A stretch of DNA of 64,000 bases, taken from the NCBI RefSeq assembly GCF_004319545.1, contig NZ_CP036313.1:3598501-3662500 (forward strand), given 5' to 3'. The notes beneath the pieces are model-generated. The model saw only the letters and a program-made list of their open reading frames with translations, made no database searches and was not told the origin of the DNA. Each line of letters opens with the position of its first letter. Position 1 is the first letter of the stretch. A program made the position numbers and the translations under genes. Shown in pieces: positions 51,317 to 59,486 of this stretch. The DNA comes from Desulfobacter hydrogenophilus (GTDB lineage Bacteria; Desulfobacterota; Desulfobacteria; Desulfobacterales; Desulfobacteraceae).

Positions 51317-52186
51317 ATGACGTTACCTCACACAAACATAACCCCCATACCGGAAACAGAGCCCCCGGCAGTGCCGAGCTTGTGGAATACCCGGTATACG
51401 GAAATCGACGAGAACTTCACGGATCTTGAAGAGCGGGTGGCCCAGAACGAATCAGATCTCGACGGGGTGGATGTGGACATGCAGAACGCTGTGAATGCAG
51501 GGTTAAGCGTGGCCATGGACGCGGCGGGGCTGGCAAATCGGGAGCTGGAAAGATTTAAAACCGTGCGCATGCAGGAAGGGGATGTCACTATCCTGAACCG
51601 GGGAGTTATCTCCGGGTGTGCCGTGACGCGGGTACCGGATGAGGCAAGCGGCGGTACCCGGAACTTGGATTTTGCAGGTGGCAAAGCGTTTGGCTTCGGC
51701 ACTGTTTTCGGCAAGTCGGCACAGGAAGACGCAACGGTGGTGCCATCCAATGATGGTGCGGCATCGGCTGTGTGCTACGTGTATCTGGTGATCGACAACT
51801 CGGGTGTGGTGCAATGCGACTGCACCGCCCTGGGGGAGTCGGTACCCGATAACGGCATCGAACTGTACCGGGTGACCGTTCCGGCGGGCAACAACGAGAC
51901 CACAGATCCGTACCTGGCAGCTGTCACGCTCACCGATACACGGCGTTTGGAGCCCCAGTGGCCGCTGATCGCATCAAACCCGGCCTGGGCATATATTGCC
52001 TTGCAGAATATTCTGCCGGACGGGGAGTATGCCGTTTACACCGAGATCACTTCCTTTGTGGGCGGAGAACAGCAATGTGGGCGGGCACGCGTTGAAGACC
52101 GGCTTAAAAACGGATTTAAGTTGTACATCACAGGCGCCGCGGACACGGTGCGGGTGCGCTACACCGCCACCCGGATCAGAACATAA
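51317..52186 (+). CDS. Tail fibre protein
   Basis: 289 residues. The N-terminal part contains a coiled-coil stretch (RYTEIDENFTDLEERVAQNESDLDGVDVDMQNAVNAGLSVAMDAAGLANRELERFK) and then beta-rich segments (VTILNRGVISGCAVTRVPDEASGGTRNLDFAGGKAFGFGTVFG, AVCYVYLVIDNSGVVQCDC). This organisation fits a trimeric fibre shaft. GGGAGG upstream of the ATG. Confidence 0.65.
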   Translation: MTLPHTNITPIPETEPPAVPSLWNTRYTEIDENFTDLEERVAQNESDLDGVDVDMQNAVNAGLSVAMDAAGLANRELERFKTVRMQEGDVTILNRGVISGCAVTRVPDEASGGTRNLDFAGGKAFGFGTVFGKSAQEDATVVPSNDGAASAVCYVYLVIDNSGVVQCDCTALGESVPDNGIELYRVTVPAGNNETTDPYLAAVTLTDTRRLEPQWPLIASNPAWAYIALQNILPDGEYAVYTEITSFVGGEQQCGRARVEDRLKNGFKLYITGAADTVRVRYTATRIRT

Positions 52187-52199
52187 AAAGGAGATAAAT

Positions 52200-52583
52200 A
52201 TGGAACTCAATCGTTTTGGATCTGGGCCGTATCTGGCCTTTACTGAAGAGGGGACGGTGTTATCCCATGGGGACAGCATCGTTGATTGTGCCGCCTGGCA
52301 GGCGGATGACCAGGTGACCGTGGACGTCTGTATGGATGCCGATGGAAAATTGAAATTCGGTGTGGAGGATGCCAGAGTGTATGTGGCGAACATCGTTATA
52401 CCCGGGAAACAATATGTTGATCAGACCCTGGTGGATGCCGAAGGTGTGCCTATGCTGGATGAAAACGGCATGGAACAGCTGGAGCGCGTGGCGCTGCCCC
52501 TGGACATGGGTCAGGTGATCGGCAACCTATGGACATTGCCAGCTGAGGATATGACGTCAGCGACTGACGTCTTGGCGGGTTAG
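52200..52583 (+). CDS. Small tail-fibre-region protein
   Basis: 127 residues from the ATG at 52200, AAGGAG upstream. MELNRFGSGPYLAFTEEGTVLSHGDSIVDCAAWQADDQVTVDVCMDADGKLKFGVEDARVYVANIVIPGKQYV looks like a small beta-rich domain. It sits between fibre and DGR target, where other DGR phages keep a fibre accessory. Behind it, 52584-52687 holds a CCCGGG-based hairpin and no gene. Confidence 0.6.
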   Translation: MELNRFGSGPYLAFTEEGTVLSHGDSIVDCAAWQADDQVTVDVCMDADGKLKFGVEDARVYVANIVIPGKQYVDQTLVDAEGVPMLDENGMEQLERVALPLDMGQVIGNLWTLPAEDMTSATDVLAG

Positions 52584-52687
52584 CCCCGGGTGAAACCCCG
52601 GGCGGGGCAACAACAAAAGAGCCGGCAAAAATCAGAACCAAAATAAGACACGCATGAAAATGTGACACACATAAATAGGAAATCAAA

Positions 52688-53707
52688 ATGATAATTTTCG
52701 CAAAAGATAGTCTCCGGGCATCCGTGGAAGCCGCAACCGGCGGAAAAACAACCGTATTATACGACGACAAAGGCTACCCGTCATACATGACGGTGATTCC
52801 CAAGTTCAACGTGGAAGACATCGACGCTGGCCTGGGCACCGGCGTACACCCGGCATTCGTTGTCGGTGGGGTAGAAAAATCGGAATTCTTTTTCGGACAG
52901 TATCCGGCCATCGTGAAAGACGGGCGTGCGCTGTCATTGCCCGGGGTGGACCCCGCGACGTCGATTGATTTCGACAATGCCCGGGCGGCATGCGTGAATA
53001 AAGGTGCAGGCTGGCACATGCTATCGAATTGGGAGTGGGCGGCCGTGGCGTTATGGTGCATCAAAAACGGGTTCGAGCCCCGGGGGAACACGTATTACGG
53101 CAGGCACCATGATCAGGTGCATGAGCGGGGCCGTAGGCAGGATGGCATTGCGCCGGGGACTGCATCCGGTACGGCACGCACATTAACCGGCTCAGGCCCG
53201 GCATCATGGCGGCATGATAATACCCTGGCTGGTGTGTCTGACATGGTGGGAGATAATTGGAAGTGGGTTGACGGAATGAAGTTTGTAAACGGCGCTATTT
53301 ACATGCCCAATGATAACAATTTTAATGCAGACGAGGCCGACTGGGTCGCGCAGGGTGTGCAGGCCTCGGAAGATGGTGCCGGTGTGTACAAGCTGGGAGC
53401 ATTGGCAGATACGCTGCCGGCTGTCGGAAGCAAAAGTGTTGCCCTGTGGAAAAGCATTTTGACCACGACCGCATATGATGCACTGTCGTCTGCTACAAAA
53501 TTGCGCATGCAGCAGGCTTTAATCGACCCGTTTTTTGCAGATGACCCGCTGGGGGCATTTTATTTTGATGTCGATGGAGAACGGGTCCCGCTCCGTGGCG
53601 GCCATTGGAACGCCACGTCCGATGCCGGGTTGGGCTCGCTGTACTTGCACAACGGCCGGTCCAGCGTGAGCCCGTACGTCGGGTTTTTCCCCGCTTTTAT
53701 CGCCTGA
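52688..53707 (+). CDS. DGR variable protein: phage receptor-binding protein with C-type-lectin-like fold
   Basis: 339 residues. The last third ends in the variable region (RVPLRGGHWNATSDAGLG, then SLYLHNGRSSVSPYVGFFPAFIA), a C-terminus typical of DGR targets in which the residues at diversified positions lie on a C-type-lectin or formylglycine-enzyme-like fold. Upstream, GWHMLSNWEWAAVALWCIKNGFEPRGNTYYG and GVSDMVGDNWKWVDGMKFVNGAIYMPNDNNF carry the usual WEWAA and WxWVDG elements of this fold. As last structural gene of the late operon it is the likely host-recognition protein, like Mtd in Bordetella phage BPP-1. Confidence 0.88.
   Translation: MIIFAKDSLRASVEAATGGKTTVLYDDKGYPSYMTVIPKFNVEDIDAGLGTGVHPAFVVGGVEKSEFFFGQYPAIVKDGRALSLPGVDPATSIDFDNARAACVNKGAGWHMLSNWEWAAVALWCIKNGFEPRGNTYYGRHHDQVHERGRRQDGIAPGTASGTARTLTGSGPASWRHDNTLAGVSDMVGDNWKWVDGMKFVNGAIYMPNDNNFNADEADWVAQGVQASEDGAGVYKLGALADTLPAVGSKSVALWKSILTTTAYDALSSATKLRMQQALIDPFFADDPLGAFYFDVDGERVPLRGGHWNATSDAGLGSLYLHNGRSSVSPYVGFFPAFIA
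53584..53695 (+). repeat. DGR variable repeat (VR)
   Basis: 112 bp at the 3' end of the target gene, matching the template repeat with a constant offset of 650 bases and no gaps. It differs at 13 positions, ten of them opposite adenines in the template: 54253, 54262, 54263, 54271, 54286, 54287, 54292, 54298, 54314 and 54322. The invariant 3' segment GGGTTTTTCCCCGCT just before the target stop is the probable initiation site of mutagenic homing. Confidence 0.93.
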
Positions 53708-53754
53708 TTATCTGAAATCTGAAACCCTGAATATCTGAAAAGGATTTTTAAGAC

Positions 53755-54102
53755 ATGTCCAGTACATACGGAAGCCTCAAAATACAGCAAAAGTGGGAAG
53801 ACATGACCGTGTACGCCTATGTGGCGTTGCGCCAGATGCCCAAGAGCGAGCGGTTTACGTTGGGTGCGGAGATCCGGTCTAAGCTGTGGTCGGGGTTTCA
53901 GTTGATCATTAAGGCCAACGCAAGCAGAAACAAAATGCCATTTCTGTTTGAGATAGACGTGGAGATAAAAACCCTGCTGGCACTTACCAGGGTGGCGTAT
54001 GGCATGAAGATCATTCCGTTCAAACAGTATGAGCATCTGTCCGTATTGCTGGTTGAACTGGGCAAAATGCTCGGAGGCTGGATGAAGTATGGCAGATCTT
54101 AG
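53755..54102 (+). CDS. avd: DGR accessory variability determinant (Avd)
   Basis: 115 residues between VR and TR. Helical and basic, matching the four-helix-bundle Avd family: KIQQKWEDMTVYAYVALRQMPKSERFTLGAEIRSKLWSGFQLIIKAN, then ALTRVAYGMKIIPFKQYEHLSVLLVELGKMLGGWMKY. Avd proteins form a pentamer that binds the reverse transcriptase and template RNA and is needed for mutagenic homing. AAGGATTT precedes the ATG only loosely. Confidence 0.88.
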   Translation: MSSTYGSLKIQQKWEDMTVYAYVALRQMPKSERFTLGAEIRSKLWSGFQLIIKANASRNKMPFLFEIDVEIKTLLALTRVAYGMKIIPFKQYEHLSVLLVELGKMLGGWMKYGRS

Positions 54103-54233
54103 CACGGCGGGCCTTAAAGATGTCAGGATAAAGTAAGCGAAACGCGCTGACATTCAAAGATTTTTTAACGAATGCCCCCGAGGTATTCATGGGTAGATGC
54201 AGCACACAGTAACACACAGGGATGAGGCCCTAT

Positions 54234-54345
54234 GGTCCCGCTCCGTGGCGGCAATTGGAACAACACGTCCAATGCCGGGTTGGGCAATCTGAACTTGAAC
54301 AACGTCCGGTCCAACGTGAGCACGTACCTCGGGTTTTTCCCCGCT
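54234..54345 (+). repeat. DGR template repeat (TR)
   Basis: 112 bp, same sequence as VR apart from 13 substitutions. AAC and AAT codons dominate at variable positions (for example GGCAATTGGAACAAC), the hallmark of templates whose adenines are mutated during cDNA synthesis. It lies between avd and the reverse transcriptase gene. A frame of 78 codons crosses it, but this follows from the shared coding potential with VR. Confidence 0.93.
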
Positions 54346-54441
54346 CTCCTCTACGTCAGATGCTGTCTGGCCATGGCCGGGCAGTCAGCACAGAGGGAAA
54401 AGGAGGCCTCAGTCCTTCCCGAAAGGGAAAATATATATCTG

Positions 54442-54496
54442 GCCCGGCGGCGAGTAAGCGCGTATTGACGCGCCCAAAGTGGCCGGGCTTCTTTTT
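54442..54496 (+). terminator. Structured hairpin with T-rich tail downstream of TR
   Basis: GCCCGGC (54442-54448) pairs with GCCGGGC (54482-54488), enclosing an inner stem GCGCGT/ACGCGC at 54458-54463/54468-54473, and TTCTTTTT follows. It could end the template RNA or form the structured 3' part that DGR template RNAs need for priming by the reverse transcriptase complex. Confidence 0.6.
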
Positions 54497-54617
54497 GCGG
54501 TTATGGTCTTCTTTTTGTCATGGGGCGATGACCGTAGCTTTTATGGGATAGGAAGACCAGAGCTGAACGTTTCCGGCATAGTTGATCATGAATTGAGACC
54601 CGAAAAGAAAGGTAAAA

Positions 54618-55667
54618 ATGCCAAAGACATATAACAATCTATGGGAAAAAGTCGTTGAATATGAAAATCTGCACAAAGCTTTCCTGGCTGCCAGGAAGGG
54701 CAAGAGATATCAGCTGGATGTTTTAAATTTTTCGGAAAGACTTGAAGAGAACCTGATCGACATTCAAAATCATCTCATGTGGAAGTCCTGGAGCCCGGGC
54801 AAATACAAAAGCTTTATCACTCATGAGCCAAAGAAGCGCTTTATCCAGGCGCCACCTTTTAAAGACAGGGTGGTACATCATGCGCTGGTGCAAATCATAG
54901 AGCCCTTGTTTGAAAAAAAGTTCATTTACCATTCTTACGCCTGCAGGCGGGGGAAGGGCACCCATGGTGCGGTGGCTAAAACCCAGGCGTATTTAAAGAT
55001 TGCAGCGGCTAAATGGGGAAATGAATCCGCATACGTCTTAAAAGCGGATATCAGCAAATACTTTCCCTCCGTCAATCACAGAATTCTGATGAAAATCCTA
55101 AAGAAAACAATCCGGGACAAGGATGTATTGTGGCTGTGCGGGCTGATCATCTACAAAGGTGGTGTTGGCGGGTTTAGCATCCCGGTCGGGGCTTTGACAT
55201 CTCAGTTGTTCGCCAATATCTACCTGGACCAGCTGGATCATTTCATGAAAGATCAATTGGGTCTGCCCTATTATATAAGGTATATGGACGATTTTATTGT
55301 TTTTGGGCCGGACAAGCACTGGTTGCGCAAGGCCATGATTCTGGCAGTTGGTTTTATTACCGACGAGCTTCAGCTCAGGATGAATCCAAAGACACAGATA
55401 TTCCCGATCCGTCAGGGGGTTGACTTTTGCGGGTACAGGATGTGGCCCACACATGCCTTGCCACGCAAGCGGAATGTTAAACGGGCTAAGTTGCGATTTT
55501 TGAAGCTGACGAGGCAATATTCGGATGGTGTGGTGGGTTTAAGGGGTGTGTTTGCTTCGGTGTCTTCTTTTGTCGGATATATGAAGCATTGCAGTTCTTA
55601 TACTACGACAAAAAATATTCTTACTTCAATCCGGTTGATGAAAAACAAAAGTGAAGAAGGCAATTAA
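54618..55667 (+). CDS. DGR reverse transcriptase
   Basis: 349 residues. Motifs of a DGR-type reverse transcriptase are visible: catalytic YMDD at about 222-225, motif LKADISKYFPSVNH at 141-154, and GALTSQLFANIYL at 191-203, in which the SQ replaces the QGxxxSP found in group II intron enzymes; this is diagnostic for DGRs. The N-terminal 90 residues (FKDRVVHHALVQIIEPLFE) and the C-terminal thumb agree. It copies TR RNA with frequent errors at adenines. It is the last gene of the prophage. Confidence 0.92.
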   Translation: MPKTYNNLWEKVVEYENLHKAFLAARKGKRYQLDVLNFSERLEENLIDIQNHLMWKSWSPGKYKSFITHEPKKRFIQAPPFKDRVVHHALVQIIEPLFEKKFIYHSYACRRGKGTHGAVAKTQAYLKIAAAKWGNESAYVLKADISKYFPSVNHRILMKILKKTIRDKDVLWLCGLIIYKGGVGGFSIPVGALTSQLFANIYLDQLDHFMKDQLGLPYYIRYMDDFIVFGPDKHWLRKAMILAVGFITDELQLRMNPKTQIFPIRQGVDFCGYRMWPTHALPRKRNVKRAKLRFLKLTRQYSDGVVGLRGVFASVSSFVGYMKHCSSYTTTKNILTSIRLMKNKSEEGN

Positions 55668-55753
55668 ATCATATGCAAACAAAAAAATTCAAAGTATATT
55701 TGACCATATCAACATATTTTTTGCGGCCATTTATCTCAATTTTTAAGGTGCCG
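55668..55753. other. Probable right end of the prophage
   Basis: 86 AT-rich bases between the reverse transcriptase stop and the IS91-type transposase gene. The right prophage end and the IS91 terminus must both lie here or nearby. No inverted terminal repeat matching the left side was found, so the end cannot be placed more exactly. Confidence 0.35.
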
Positions 55754-56923
55754 TTATAGCACGCGGCTACAGCCTTTGCCACATTTGGGGCATGCTTTAA
55801 TGTCAATGCCGGTCAGTCTGTGCATCATTTCTTCTACTGACTCATTTTCAGGATGTGCTGGCTCTTTGAACTTATCACCCGTCAATTTTCGGATCAGTTT
55901 TATGTTCACTGCTTTGTACCGGGGGGATAGAAAACCAAAGTGCCTGATTTTTTTAAACCCTCTGGGTAGCACATGAAGCAGGAACCGTCTGATGAACTCC
56001 ACAGCATCAAGAGTCATCTCTTTTATGGCATCATTTTGAGCCCGGTCCTTCCAGGTGAACACAACTTTGCCGTCTTCAAAGGATTTGATACGGTAATTTG
56101 AAATGGCGACTCTATGGGTATACCTTCCTAAATATTCCAGGACTTTTTCAGGGCCGGAACAAGGGGCCTTGGCGTAACCGGACCATTTCTTTTTCCGGAT
56201 AATTTTGATCAGGCGGTTGAAACCAGAACGGGTGCCGTACTTGGCCGTATTACCCGGGAACTTGAGATCCCCGTCCTGGTATAGTTGCTTGAGTCCTTTG
56301 ATGTAGATGCCCTTGAACGCCTTTACTATGGAGGCTGTCTTGAATAGAAAATTCGTTTTGGATGGGGTCCATTGGGTTTTGTCTTCTGACAGCACACCGC
56401 CGGGAACAAGGCAGTGCAGATGAAAATGGTCCAGGATGGTCTGGTTCCATGTATGCAATACGGCAATAAAGCCAGCCTGCCCCTGGAGTCTCCATTGGGG
56501 ATCGGTAGCAAATTGTTTAATGGTCTGATTTACCGAGGAGAACAGCAGGTCCAGCAACGGCTTCATATTACAGAGGATGATAGGATTCAGGTTGTGGGGC
56601 AGTGTGAACACCAAATGATAATAGGTGGCAGGCAATAGTTCTGACACCCGTTTATCTAACCATTTTTCCTTGGTCATGGTCTGGCATTTGGGGCAGTGCC
56701 GGTTCCTGCAGGAGTTGTAGGAGTTCTTTTGGAAATCGCAGTCAGGGCAAGCGTCTATATGGCCTCCTAAAGCAGCTGTTCGGCAGGTAATGATTTTATT
56801 CATGACCTTTATCTGTTCGTGTGAAGCTCCGAAAGTTTCCAAAAAGCGTTGCCCAGCGTGTCTGAAGATATCGGCAATGTCATGTTCGGGTCTGCTGCTT
56901 TTATTGCAGCATTCTCCGATCAT
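55754..56923 (-). CDS. IS91-family transposase (Y1 HUH type)
   Basis: 389 residues. The N-terminal zinc-binding part has CPDCDFQKNSYNSCRNRHCPKCQ, the HUH-like motif LHCLVPGG with its two histidines (DHFHLHCLVPGG), and later LEYLGRYTHRVAISNYRI with the candidate tyrosine, as in IS91/IS801 elements that move by rolling-circle replication. The C-terminus carries another Cys pair (ACPKCGKG). Its start overlaps the stop of the recombinase gene. The pair forms a two-gene IS91 subgroup. Confidence 0.88.
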   Translation of the reverse strand: MIGECCNKSSRPEHDIADIFRHAGQRFLETFGASHEQIKVMNKIITCRTAALGGHIDACPDCDFQKNSYNSCRNRHCPKCQTMTKEKWLDKRVSELLPATYYHLVFTLPHNLNPIILCNMKPLLDLLFSSVNQTIKQFATDPQWRLQGQAGFIAVLHTWNQTILDHFHLHCLVPGGVLSEDKTQWTPSKTNFLFKTASIVKAFKGIYIKGLKQLYQDGDLKFPGNTAKYGTRSGFNRLIKIIRKKKWSGYAKAPCSGPEKVLEYLGRYTHRVAISNYRIKSFEDGKVVFTWKDRAQNDAIKEMTLDAVEFIRRFLLHVLPRGFKKIRHFGFLSPRYKAVNIKLIRKLTGDKFKEPAHPENESVEEMMHRLTGIDIKACPKCGKGCSRVL

Positions 56924-57753
56924 TAAAGCACCACGTCAGCCGGGCTGACAACTTGGGATATGGCCTCATTGCTGATGTGAAGATACTTTGCCGTGGTTCT
57001 GATGGATTTATGACCGAGCATCTGCTGAAGTACATGTGTCCGGGTTCCCTGTTCGAGAAGGTGAGTCGCAAAGCAGTGACGAAGGGTATGTATGCCTTTG
57101 CCACGTTTTACACCGGCTTCTAACTTGGCCGTGTAATAAATTTTCTGAGCTGTCTCAACTGGCATCGGTTTTGATCTGGTTTTGCCGAAAAAGATCCATT
57201 CGTTCGGTTTAAAAAGCCGCCAGTAGTCTTCCAGAGTCTTTAGTAAGGTATCTGACAAGACTGTATACCGGTCTTTTCTGCCTTTACCTTGCTCTATCCG
57301 TATCATTTTGCGGGATCTTTCAATGTGTATCGGTTGGAGCTTTACAACTTCACTGACCCGCAATCCTGCGCTGTATGTGGCCAGAAGAAGGGCATAATGC
57401 TTGGGGTTGGTGCAGGCATTCAGTATTTGCGCCACTTCTTCCCGGCTCAGTGCCATGAAGATTTTCCTTTCCTGAGGCCGGGGCGGTATGGAAATCTTGG
57501 GCTCCCGTTTTAATACATGCCTGTAAAATCTCTTTATCCCTGAGAACTGTACATTGCAGCTACTCCAGGCCAGTTGTCGGTCTGCAATAATATAGTCGAG
57601 ATAATCTTGGATCTGGGAATCGGTCAGTTGATCCGGTGCTTGCTTGTAGTGCGCGGCAAGCAATTTTACCGCATTCATATACGCCGCATTTGTTTTTGGC
57701 GAAAGCCGGTGAAGAGTCATGTGTCGATCAAATTGTTGGCGAAGTTGTGTCAT
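56923..57753 (-). CDS. Tyrosine recombinase of the IS91-type element
   Basis: 276 residues. SAM-like core-binding domain at residues 1-95 and catalytic domain with Arg in YSAGLRVSEVV, HxxR in HTLRHCFATHLLEQG, the GH in LGHKSIRTT and the nucleophilic Tyr in AKYLHIS. Such integrases regularly precede IS91-type transposases in many proteobacteria. It overlaps the transposase start and is not the prophage integrase, since Mu-like phages integrate by their DDE transposase. Confidence 0.88.
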   Translation of the reverse strand: MTQLRQQFDRHMTLHRLSPKTNAAYMNAVKLLAAHYKQAPDQLTDSQIQDYLDYIIADRQLAWSSCNVQFSGIKRFYRHVLKREPKISIPPRPQERKIFMALSREEVAQILNACTNPKHYALLLATYSAGLRVSEVVKLQPIHIERSRKMIRIEQGKGRKDRYTVLSDTLLKTLEDYWRLFKPNEWIFFGKTRSKPMPVETAQKIYYTAKLEAGVKRGKGIHTLRHCFATHLLEQGTRTHVLQQMLGHKSIRTTAKYLHISNEAISQVVSPADVVL

Positions 57754-58028
57754 CTTTTCCTCCTGAATTATGGGTGGATACTCAGGAGAATGATGGAATA
57801 AGACAGGGTAAATATAAAGGGATATTGTATAGTCGCGGCTGACTGGCCCATCAATGGGTAAGATGCCAGGTTGGCGTTTCTTTCCGCGGAGCGGTTTTGT
57901 TCAACAAGTAATTGTGTAGTTTTTTTCTGGATAACTCCAAACCATTTCATTCCTATTTTCAGTATCAGAAAAAAACCGAATTGACAAATAAATTATAAAG
58001 ATGCTATAGGATTTTCTAACGGGATAAC
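57754..58028. other. Intergenic region upstream of the integron-integrase-like gene
   Basis: No gene supported. If the downstream recombinase is a true integron integrase, its attI site would lie here, left of its start. No site matching GTTRRRY with flanking repeats was convincing. The region starts with the end of the IS91-type element. Confidence 0.35.
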
Positions 58029-59486
58029 ATGCGGATTTTGGAGTTATGCAGCAAAATGCCACTCATTCAGATCAACCAGAATTTATTAACCAGTTACAAC
58101 CAGGAATTGGTTTACAAAAATGTTCCGGCAAAAGAACAGCAGTACTATGTGAAATGGTTGAGGTACTATCTGGATTTTTGCAATAAATACAAATTCAATT
58201 CTGCAGACGATGGTAGTATTCCCCATTTCATTGAAAAATTACATTCAAAAAGGCAATCGACGTTTCAAAAGCAACAGGCACAAAAAGCAATAAAAATATA
58301 TTTCGGGTTGATTGCCCGGGAACAACAGAGAAAGCAGACTTATCAAAACCCTAATGCAGACAAAATAACCTGCAATGAAATTGGTGAGGCTCCACAACCC
58401 TATCAGGGTAAAGTTCAAAATAATCGTGCTGTTTATTCACCACAGCCTGAAAGACGGTCTGCGGCCACACCATCAAAACCTGATGTAACGCCCGATGCAG
58501 TCAGTGATGTGGAAACAGGCCAATCATGGGAAACCGAATTTAAAAAACTGTCTGATGAAATTAATGTCCGCCACTATTCACCTAAAACACTAAAGTCGTA
58601 TCGCCTATGGGCCCAAAAGTTACAAACCTTTACCCGGTCAAAATCCCCATCACTTTTGGATGTCAATGATGTAAAAGCGTTTTTAACCCATCTTGCAGTG
58701 GAAAAGAAAGTCTCTGCATCATCACAAAATCAGGCATTTAATGCATTGCTTTTCTTTTTCCGGCATGTGCTGGGGAAGGAATTTGGGAAAATTGATGGTG
58801 TGGTTCGCGCGAAAAGACGGCCGTATATACCAGTTGTTTTATCTAAACAAGAAGTGAATGATGTGATTTCCGTGATGCGTCCTCCTTGTGATTTGGTAGT
58901 AAAAATGCTTTATGGCTGCGGATTACGACTGTCGGAATGCCTGAATTTGCGAATTAACAATTTCAATTTTGATGCCGGGATATTAACCGTCCATGACGGT
59001 AAAGGAAAAAAAGATAGAACGGTTCCCATTCCAAAAGTCCTGGTTGATGAATTGAAGGTCCAGGTGGACAAAGTGTATCAATTACATAAAACCGACCTTT
59101 CTAATGGGTATCATGGTGCTTTTATGTTTGACCGGATCGAAAAGAAATATAAAAATGCAGCTAAAGAATTTATCTGGCAATGGTTTTTCCCAGCTAAAAC
59201 TCTGACTGAAGTCGCCGACACCAAGGAAATCAGACGATACCATTTCCATGAATCCCACGTTCAGAAAGCGATCAAAAAAGCAGTGAACAAAGCCAAATTA
59301 ACAAAACGGGCAACCGCACACACATTCAGGCACAGCTTTGCAAGCCATCTGCTCCAGGCCAATTATGATATTCGTACTATACAGACCCTGCTGGGCCATA
59401 GCGATGTGCGAACCACCATGATATATACTCAGACCGTGCCGTCCATGACCGTAAAAGAGGCCAGGAGCCCTTTGGATATGACCTAA
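58029..59486 (+). CDS. Tyrosine recombinase related to integron integrases, with N-terminal extension
   Basis: 485 residues, about 150 more than IntI. Residues 1-150 are an additional helical part, perhaps a second SAM-like domain. The catalytic part has Arg in GCGLRLSECLNL, then the extra IntI-type segment AKEFIWQWFFPAK followed by RRYHFHESHVQKAIKKAVNKAKLTKRATAHTFRHSFASHLLQANYDIRTIQTLLGHSDVRTTMIYT, with HxxR and the Tyr of MIYT. That extra segment distinguishes integron integrases from phage enzymes. Genes left of it with an attC-like site point the way expected for its cassettes, but 49 kb away. Confidence 0.75.
   Translation: MRILELCSKMPLIQINQNLLTSYNQELVYKNVPAKEQQYYVKWLRYYLDFCNKYKFNSADDGSIPHFIEKLHSKRQSTFQKQQAQKAIKIYFGLIAREQQRKQTYQNPNADKITCNEIGEAPQPYQGKVQNNRAVYSPQPERRSAATPSKPDVTPDAVSDVETGQSWETEFKKLSDEINVRHYSPKTLKSYRLWAQKLQTFTRSKSPSLLDVNDVKAFLTHLAVEKKVSASSQNQAFNALLFFFRHVLGKEFGKIDGVVRAKRRPYIPVVLSKQEVNDVISVMRPPCDLVVKMLYGCGLRLSECLNLRINNFNFDAGILTVHDGKGKKDRTVPIPKVLVDELKVQVDKVYQLHKTDLSNGYHGAFMFDRIEKKYKNAAKEFIWQWFFPAKTLTEVADTKEIRRYHFHESHVQKAIKKAVNKAKLTKRATAHTFRHSFASHLLQANYDIRTIQTLLGHSDVRTTMIYTQTVPSMTVKEARSPLDMT

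Larger units (their letters stand above)
13161..55700 (+). mobile_element. Mu-like transposable prophage with a DGR (approximate limits)
   Basis: A contiguous set of phage genes in Mu-like order: repressor, Ner-like protein, DDE transposase, AAA ATPase, DUF3164, GemA, Mor, lysis, gp27/gp28/gp29-type packaging, gpF, protease/scaffold, capsid, sheath, tube, chaperones, tape measure, baseplate, fibres, then a diversity-generating retroelement. The head shell genes resemble lambda gpD/gpE rather than Mu gpT, so the phage is a mosaic. One IS4-type element interrupts mor. Terminal repeats and the 5-bp target duplication expected for Mu-type insertion were not found, so both limits are estimates. 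Confidence 0.85.

Noticed and set aside
54232..54468. 78-codon frame over the template repeat
   Set aside because: The resemblance to the target protein comes from TR itself; the TR acts as RNA template. No good ribosome binding site precedes it.
12667..55753. Search for matching prophage ends (TG...CA) and a 5-bp target duplication
   Set aside because: No convincing pair of terminal repeats could be found by eye on the two sides, so exact attachment ends are not reported.
56923..57753. Tyrosine recombinase as prophage integrase
   Set aside because: It overlaps and partners with an IS91-type transposase, and the phage has its own DDE transposase and ATPase.
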